Assembly: GCA_022706175.1 (NCBI GenBank)
Contig: JAKJDB010000077.1
Location: forward strand, 1 to 8,817
Direction of reading: 5' to 3'
DNA: 8,817 nt
Source of the DNA: Candidatus Zhuqueibacterota bacterium
GTDB taxonomy: Bacteria > KSB1 > UBA2214
A model generated the notes under the pieces. The model saw nothing but the letters and a program-made list of their open reading frames with translations. It searched no databases and was not told the DNA's origin. Below are positions 7,252 through 8,817 of the stretch, in pieces (position 1 is the stretch's first letter; the number at the start of each line of letters is the position of its first letter). Position numbers and translations under genes: made by a program.

Positions 7252-8475
7252 TCAATTAAACGCGGTTTTAAAATCATTCAGAGAAACGCCCAGCACCGCC
7301 AAACTGATCTGGTCCAGTTGTGTGCGGTCGCCGCAGAAATGGAGAGTAGTATGGCGATGTGTACATGACTCGTTCGGCGCCAACGCGGCCGCCGGCGAGG
7401 AGCTTTCCAGTTCATAGAACGGGCCCATGGGCTTGGCGCCCGGAGAGGCCGGTCCATCGTTGTACGAATTGGCCACGTCGCCGGCATAGGGGTGATCGGT
7501 TATTCTCCACTGGCTGTTGACGTAATCGCGGGCCTCCTCGGGCAGAGTGAACAGCACCAGCGTCAGCACGCCGAGCGCTGAATCATAGCTGCCGAGCACC
7601 GGTTTGACGCGGTTGCGCGGCATGCCGATTTTGCTGCGGTACAGGCCGTCGCCTTTAAAGAATACAGCGTGATCCTTGATTTGCAACCGGTCCGGAGGAA
7701 CGGCGCCGAAATAGTCGGAGACCACCACCGGACCCAGGGCCGCCTCCGGTCCTGCGACATAGGGCACAGCGATCACTGTGGTGGGCGACGGGGTGAACAT
7801 GCCCAGGATCCAGATGGACACCAGTCCGGTCTCTTTTTCCCAGGCCCGCTCGCCGATGTTGGTTATGGTGTTTTCACTCTCAAAGCCCACGACCGCTAGG
7901 CCGGCCGGCAGCTCGATGCGGACTCGCTCCTCGAGTTCCGCACGAGAGAGCAGCCGCACGGTACGCTGCAGTTCAAGAGTGAAGACGAAATCAGCGTAAT
8001 TTCTGATCGACATCCGTTTGCTGAAAGCCACGGACGAGGGATTCTGGCGCAGCACGATAAAGCCTTCCTCATTAAAGGGCCTCGGCGTGTACCAGTGCTG
8101 CAGATCAAAGGGATCGCCCTTGGCAAAATAGAGGCTGTACTGGCCGCCCTCTGGTCCCAGCCAGAAGCGGTCTTCGCCGCCAAAAGCGTTGATATGCCGA
8201 TTCGGAATGCCGGATGCGATCAGCTCGCGGTTGATCCAACCATAGCTCCGGCCGGAAGCGCCGGTCGCCGTGCTGGTCATCACCCGGCCCTGAAGGTCTG
8301 GAGTGACCGCAACCTGCGCCGATGAATCGGCGGAGGACAACAGGATGACAGAAGTGTACTTGTGCAGAAAAGCCACATCGTCCTGGAATGTCACGTTTGG
8401 TTTTTGCGTGTCCTGTCTGCTGCAGGCCAGGACCAGGGACAAACCCAGGGCGACGGCAAGCCATTGCTGTTTCAT
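7252..8475 (-). CDS. DUF6786-like lipoprotein
   Basis: A 407-residue protein with a lipoprotein signal: MKQQ, a hydrophobic run, then VLAC with Cys18 as the lipidation site. The lipobox has Leu at -2, slightly off consensus. The rest is predicted exported and beta-rich. FGGEDRFWLGPEGGQYSLYF (98-117) is the most conserved-looking block and is what I associate with DUF6786; the name is from memory and needs a profile search. QVAVTPDLQGRVMTST near residue 54 and the closing NESCTHRHTTLHF (368-380) resemble galactose-mutarotase-like sugar-binding sandwiches, suggesting a carbohydrate role by inference only. The start is supported by GGGAG five bases before the ATG. The ATG overlaps the acetyltransferase stop codon as ATGA, so translation is probably coupled, and the ABC ATPase follows 13 bases after the stop. 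Confidence 0.75.
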   Translation of the reverse strand: MKQQWLAVALGLSLVLACSRQDTQKPNVTFQDDVAFLHKYTSVILLSSADSSAQVAVTPDLQGRVMTSTATGASGRSYGWINRELIASGIPNRHINAFGGEDRFWLGPEGGQYSLYFAKGDPFDLQHWYTPRPFNEEGFIVLRQNPSSVAFSKRMSIRNYADFVFTLELQRTVRLLSRAELEERVRIELPAGLAVVGFESENTITNIGERAWEKETGLVSIWILGMFTPSPTTVIAVPYVAGPEAALGPVVVSDYFGAVPPDRLQIKDHAVFFKGDGLYRSKIGMPRNRVKPVLGSYDSALGVLTLVLFTLPEEARDYVNSQWRITDHPYAGDVANSYNDGPASPGAKPMGPFYELESSSPAAALAPNESCTHRHTTLHFCGDRTQLDQISLAVLGVSLNDFKTAFN

Positions 8476-8816
8476 AGGGACTCCCGTTTGTTACCCTCTT
8501 GTTGAGTGCGTGCGATCCATTCTGAGCGCAGAATGCCATAGATCATGAGATCGATATAGTCGCCCCACTTGAAAAAGTGCCGGCGCAAACATCCTTCGCA
8601 GCTCATGCCGAGTTTCTCCATCACGCGACCGGAGGCTGGATTGGTCTTGAAATGGTGGGCGAACACGCGCTCCAGTTCCAGGCCGTGAAACGCATGCTCC
8701 AGCAGCGCCTCGGCCGCCTCGGTGCAATAGCCGTGGCCCCAGTAGGGAACGCCGATCCAATACCCCATCTCTGCGTGGCGACTCTCTCGGTCGATCTTGA
8801 TGCTGATGGCGCCCAA
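8472..8816 (-). CDS. GNAT-family N-acetyltransferase, RimJ/RimL type (5' partial)
   Basis: The frame runs off the right window edge, so only the last 114 codons are present. They include the acetyl-CoA-binding half of a GNAT fold: AEMGYWIGVPYWGHGYCTEA, where WGHGYCTEA is the pyrophosphate-binding motif A (R/QxxGxG/A-like), then LELERVFAHHFKTNPASGRVMEKLGM, typical of motif B in ribosomal-protein or small-molecule acetyltransferases, and RRHFFKWGDYIDLMIYGIL. It transfers acetyl from acetyl-CoA to an amine; the substrate cannot be told from sequence. Its stop codon overlaps the lipoprotein ATG (ATGA), which points to co-transcription, though the functional link to sugar metabolism is unclear. 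Confidence 0.88.
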   Translation of the reverse strand: MGAISIKIDRESRHAEMGYWIGVPYWGHGYCTEAAEALLEHAFHGLELERVFAHHFKTNPASGRVMEKLGMSCEGCLRRHFFKWGDYIDLMIYGILRSEWIARTQQEGNKRESL

Positions 8817-8817
8817 C

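Noticed and set aside
7239..7277. A 13-residue longer start for the ABC ATPase (ATG at 7277)
   Set aside because: It would overlap the lipoprotein gene by 26 bases, lacks a good ribosome binding site and makes the protein longer than family norm; the ATG at 7238 has AGGG at proper spacing.

Overview
This window is GC-rich, densely coding bacterial DNA with two gene blocks that converge near position 4100. Two plus-strand proteins end in a C-terminal module that opens with a PNPFN-type motif and closes with a GVYWF/GVYVYRLQAG strand. This is the FlgD-Ig-like / type IX secretion (Por) tail common in the Fibrobacteres-Chlorobi-Bacteroidetes superphylum and in relatives such as Calditrichota, Ignavibacteria and candidate division KSB1. 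Together with the URO-D-like and DUF6786-like proteins, this suggests an uncultured, polysaccharide-degrading member of that group. The assignment is an inference; there is no rRNA or marker gene in the window.

Left block, plus strand (3-4098). It starts inside the 3' part of a large secreted subtilase (S8) with an Ig-like domain, a large uncharacterised beta-rich region and a C-terminal sorting module. A 138-base gap follows, with GC-rich hairpins and a possible -35 element. Next is a secreted family 9 pectate lyase with the full Asp/Lys catalytic-site pattern and its own sorting module, then a small single-domain CBM9-like protein with a good ribosome binding site and no signal peptide. The lyase and CBM9-like genes read as a pectin or uronate-polysaccharide pair.

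Right block, minus strand (8817 down to 4144). In transcription order: the 3' part of a RimJ/RimL-type GNAT acetyltransferase; a DUF6786-like lipoprotein joined to it by an ATGA overlap; a complete 506-residue sugar ABC ATPase of the CUT2 (RbsA/MglA) type starting 13 bases after the lipoprotein; a 219-base gap with a strong inverted repeat and a coding-like gene tail; a URO-D-superfamily protein that is not HemE; and a truncated REP-associated tyrosine transposase (RAYT) directly behind the URO-D-like stop codon. No permease or sugar-binding protein accompanies the ATPase here.

The most plausible overall reading is a carbohydrate-acquisition neighbourhood: extracellular pectin cleavage and binding on one strand, sugar uptake and accessory proteins on the other, with local decay by transposase insertion and deletion around 4144-4424 and possibly 5539-5620. 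No CRISPR array, tRNA, rRNA or intact mobile element was seen. No gene-free stretch exceeds 300 bases; the largest is 5499-5717.
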